From the NCBI GenBank assembly GCA_946624335.1, contig CAMOSA010000132.1:1-6700 (forward strand): a stretch of 6,700 nucleotides of DNA. The letters are read 5' to 3'. This document shows positions 5,102-6,700 of the stretch, in pieces (position 1 is the first letter of the stretch; each line of letters begins with the position of its first letter). Under the pieces are notes generated by a model. It worked only from the letters and a program-made list of their open reading frames with translations. It had not been told where the DNA came from and did not search any database. Made by a program: the position numbers and the translations under genes. Origin of the DNA: an uncultured Prevotellaceae bacterium. GTDB taxonomy: Bacteria; Bacteroidota; Bacteroidia; Bacteroidales; Bacteroidaceae.

Positions 5102-6535
5102 ATGTCAAGCACAAAAGACCAACTGCTACTGCGCATACGCCAGCACGGCAAGCTCTCTACCGTCGAGCAGCTGCGGCTGACGGCGCTGCTGTCGTTGCCT
5201 GCCATCCTGGCGCAGTTGTCCAGCATCCTCATGTTCTACATCGACGATGCCATGGTGGGTTCGCTGGGCGCCCAGGCCTCGGCGAGCATCGGCATCGTGG
5301 CCACGTCGATGTGGCTCTTCTGGAGCATCATCTCGTGTGCCGCCACGGGCTTCTCGGTGCAGGTGGCCCACCGCGTGGGCGCCAACGACCTCGACGGCGC
5401 ACGCAGCATCTTCCGCCAGAGCCTGCTGGCATCGCTCGCCCTGGCCGTCGTCACGGGCCTGGCCGGCGCCTTCATCTCGCAACCCCTGCCACACTGGCTG
5501 GGCGGCGAGGAGGCCATCTGCGGCGACGCCTCCACCTACTTCCTCATCTTCACCCTCGGAGCGCCCCTGGCCATGATCGACATGCTGGCCAGCGCCATGC
5601 TGCGCTGTGCGGGCAACATCAAGGTGCCGTCGATGGCCAACATCGTCATGTGCATCCTCGACGTATGCTTCAACTTCTTCCTCATCTTCCCGACGCGCAC
5701 GCTCGACGTCCTCGGCCACGACATCCTCGTGCCGGGTGCCGGTCTGGGCGTTGCCGGCGCCGCCATAGGCACGCTGACGGCCGAGGGTGTCATCGCCCTC
5801 TACCTGTTGTGGTACGCCACGACGCGCTGCCCCGAGTTGCGCCTACGTGGCGTGCGGGGTTCCTTCGTGCCCGAGCGCCCCGTGCTGGGCGAGGCGGCCG
5901 ACATCGCAGCGCCCATACTGCTGCAGCGCGTGCTGATGAACGTGGCACAGATCACCATCACCGTCATCGTCGCGCCTCTCGGCGCCGTGGCCATTGCGGC
6001 CAACGCGCTGGGCATCACCGCCGAGAGCCTCTGCTACATGCCCGGCTACGGCATCGGCGAGGCGGCCACGACGCTCGTCGGACAGAGCTACGGCGCAGGG
6101 CGCTACAGGCTCACGGAGCGCTTCGCGTGGATGACGACGCTCCTGGGCATCGCCGTGATGACCGTCATGGGCGCCGTGATGTACGTGGCAGCGCCCCTGA
6201 TGATGGCTTCGCTCACGCCCGACGAGGCGGTGCGGCAGCTCGGCACCGAGTGCCTGCGCATCGAGGCGTGGGCCGAGCCGGGCTTCGCCGCCAGCATCGT
6301 GGCCATGAGCTGCTTCGTCGGCACGGGCGACACACGCCGCCCTGCCATGATGAACCTCTTCTCGATGTGGGCCGTTCGCGTCACGCTGGCGGCCCTGCTG
6401 GCGCCGCGCTACGGACTGCAAGGCGTGTGGCTCGGCATGGCCATCGAGCTTTCCTTCCGCGGCCTCATTTTCCTCGCAAGACTCAAGTGGGGGAAGTGGA
6501 AGAAGGAAAAAAACAAGTTGAAAGTTGAAAGTTGA
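5102..6535 (+). CDS. MATE-family multidrug/solute efflux transporter
   Basis: This is a 477-aa inner-membrane antiporter of the MATE family (NorM/DinF-like), which exports organic cations or other toxic compounds using a Na+ or H+ gradient. The length fits the family (about 440-480 aa). The sequence shows roughly twelve hydrophobic segments in two similar halves. Family-like landmarks are the first helix region LPAILAQLSSILMFYIDDAM with the following GSLGA, HRVGANDLDGAR at 90-101, GAGLGVAGAAIGTL near 212-225, VGQSYGAGRY near 326-335, VGTGDTRRP near 407-415, and the final GLQGVWLGMAIE segment. The substrate cannot be read from the sequence. The ATG at 5102 gives a normal cytoplasmic N-terminus and sits just after a promoter box. 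The last residues (KLKVES) and the stop are encoded by the start of a GTTGAAA tandem repeat, so the extreme C-terminus is repeat-derived. No typical terminator follows. Confidence 0.93.
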   Translation: MSSTKDQLLLRIRQHGKLSTVEQLRLTALLSLPAILAQLSSILMFYIDDAMVGSLGAQASASIGIVATSMWLFWSIISCAATGFSVQVAHRVGANDLDGARSIFRQSLLASLALAVVTGLAGAFISQPLPHWLGGEEAICGDASTYFLIFTLGAPLAMIDMLASAMLRCAGNIKVPSMANIVMCILDVCFNFFLIFPTRTLDVLGHDILVPGAGLGVAGAAIGTLTAEGVIALYLLWYATTRCPELRLRGVRGSFVPERPVLGEAADIAAPILLQRVLMNVAQITITVIVAPLGAVAIAANALGITAESLCYMPGYGIGEAATTLVGQSYGAGRYRLTERFAWMTTLLGIAVMTVMGAVMYVAAPLMMASLTPDEAVRQLGTECLRIEAWAEPGFAASIVAMSCFVGTGDTRRPAMMNLFSMWAVRVTLAALLAPRYGLQGVWLGMAIELSFRGLIFLARLKWGKWKKEKNKLKVES

Positions 6536-6641
6536 AAAGTTGAAAAGTTGAGAGTTGAAAAGTTGAGAGTTGAAAGTTGAGAGTTGAAAAGTTGAGAGTT
6601 GAAAGTTGAAAATTGAAAAGTTGAGAGTTGAGAGTTGAAAA
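6517..6641. repeat. GTTGA(A/G)A(A) tandem repeat, about 17 units
   Basis: Seventeen units of 7-8 bp run without a gap: GTTGAAA, GTTGAAAA and GTTGAGA in mixed order, with one unit starting ATTGA. On the minus strand this reads TCAACTTT/TCAACTCT, a low-complexity repeat I recall from Prevotella-like genomes. Units 1 to 3 overlap the final codons and TGA stop (6533-6535) of the MATE gene. The mix of 7- and 8-bp units shifts reading frame repeatedly, so neither strand is likely to code; a minus-strand open frame through it is composed of repeated Phe/Asn/Ser/Gln/Leu/Thr residues. Confidence 0.92.
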
Positions 6642-6650
6642 GTGACAGAT

Positions 6651-6696
6651 CTTCGCTGAGCGGAGAGTTAAAAGTTTGAAATCCCAAAGGGACTTC
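6651..6696 (+). other. Two short hairpins downstream of the tandem repeat
   Basis: CTTCG/CGGAG (6651-6655 with 6661-6665, one G-U pair, loop CTGAG) and GAAATCCC/GGGACTTC (6678-6685 with 6689-6696, one mismatch, loop AAA) follow the repeat. Neither has a T-tract. They could mark the 3' end of the MATE transcript, but the evidence is thin. Confidence 0.3.
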
Positions 6697-6700
6697 GTTG

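Noticed and set aside
5080..6528. Second long + strand frame overlapping the MATE gene
   Set aside because: Its translation is dominated by Arg, His, Ala and Gly, as expected from a shifted frame of GC-rich codons. The other frame is an evident MATE transporter.
6409..6687. Minus-strand open frame through the tandem repeat
   Set aside because: Its sequence is a direct translation of the repeat (recurring Phe-Asn-Ser-Gln-Leu-Ser-Thr) and it overlaps the end of the MATE gene.

Overview
The window looks like part of a Bacteroidota (Bacteroidales) genome, plausibly a GC-rich Prevotella-like lineage. Three observations point there. There are several promoters of the Bacteroidales TAnnTTTG type, two of them with a TTG or TTTG -33 box at the right distance. 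Start codons lack clear Shine-Dalgarno sequences. The protein families present (a Bacteroidetes-type HU-like protein and a zinc-ribbon/Toprim-like primase-type protein) are typical of this phylum. The phylum call is fairly safe; the genus is a guess.

Layout, left to right, with all genes on the + strand. (1) 1-1521: an AT-richer segment with a strong promoter (59-88), a leader that can fold into three adjacent hairpins (100-195), an unrecognised 399-aa protein (259-1458) and a clean intrinsic terminator (1487-1521). (2) 1447-1922: a long non-coding stretch with a cluster of GTCAAAAGT motifs arranged as inverted repeats, a second promoter (1731-1738) and an approximately 180-nt leader. (3) 1923-4137: a RecA/RepA-like P-loop ATPase followed by a zinc-ribbon/Toprim-like primase-type protein, separated by a strong hairpin and closed by a tandem-arm hairpin that begins at the second gene's stop codon. 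(4) 4190-4924: a self-contained HU-like DNA-binding protein gene with its own promoter, a long purine-rich leader and an intrinsic terminator. (5) 4925-6641: a C-rich spacer, a promoter with a very short leader, a complete MATE-family transporter gene, and a 17-unit GTTGAaA-type tandem repeat that begins inside the last codons of that gene.

The ATPase and the primase-type protein resemble a split helicase-primase pair, and the HU-like protein could organise DNA for the same process. With the repeat cluster upstream, this suggests a small replication module from a mobile element or an integrated replicon. No integrase, relaxase, transposase or phage structural gene is visible, so the element itself is not demonstrated. 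Genes from 1923 onward are clearly more GC-rich than the first gene, which may therefore have a different origin. The MATE transporter is probably ordinary chromosomal content outside the module. I see no tRNA, rRNA, CRISPR array or insertion sequence.
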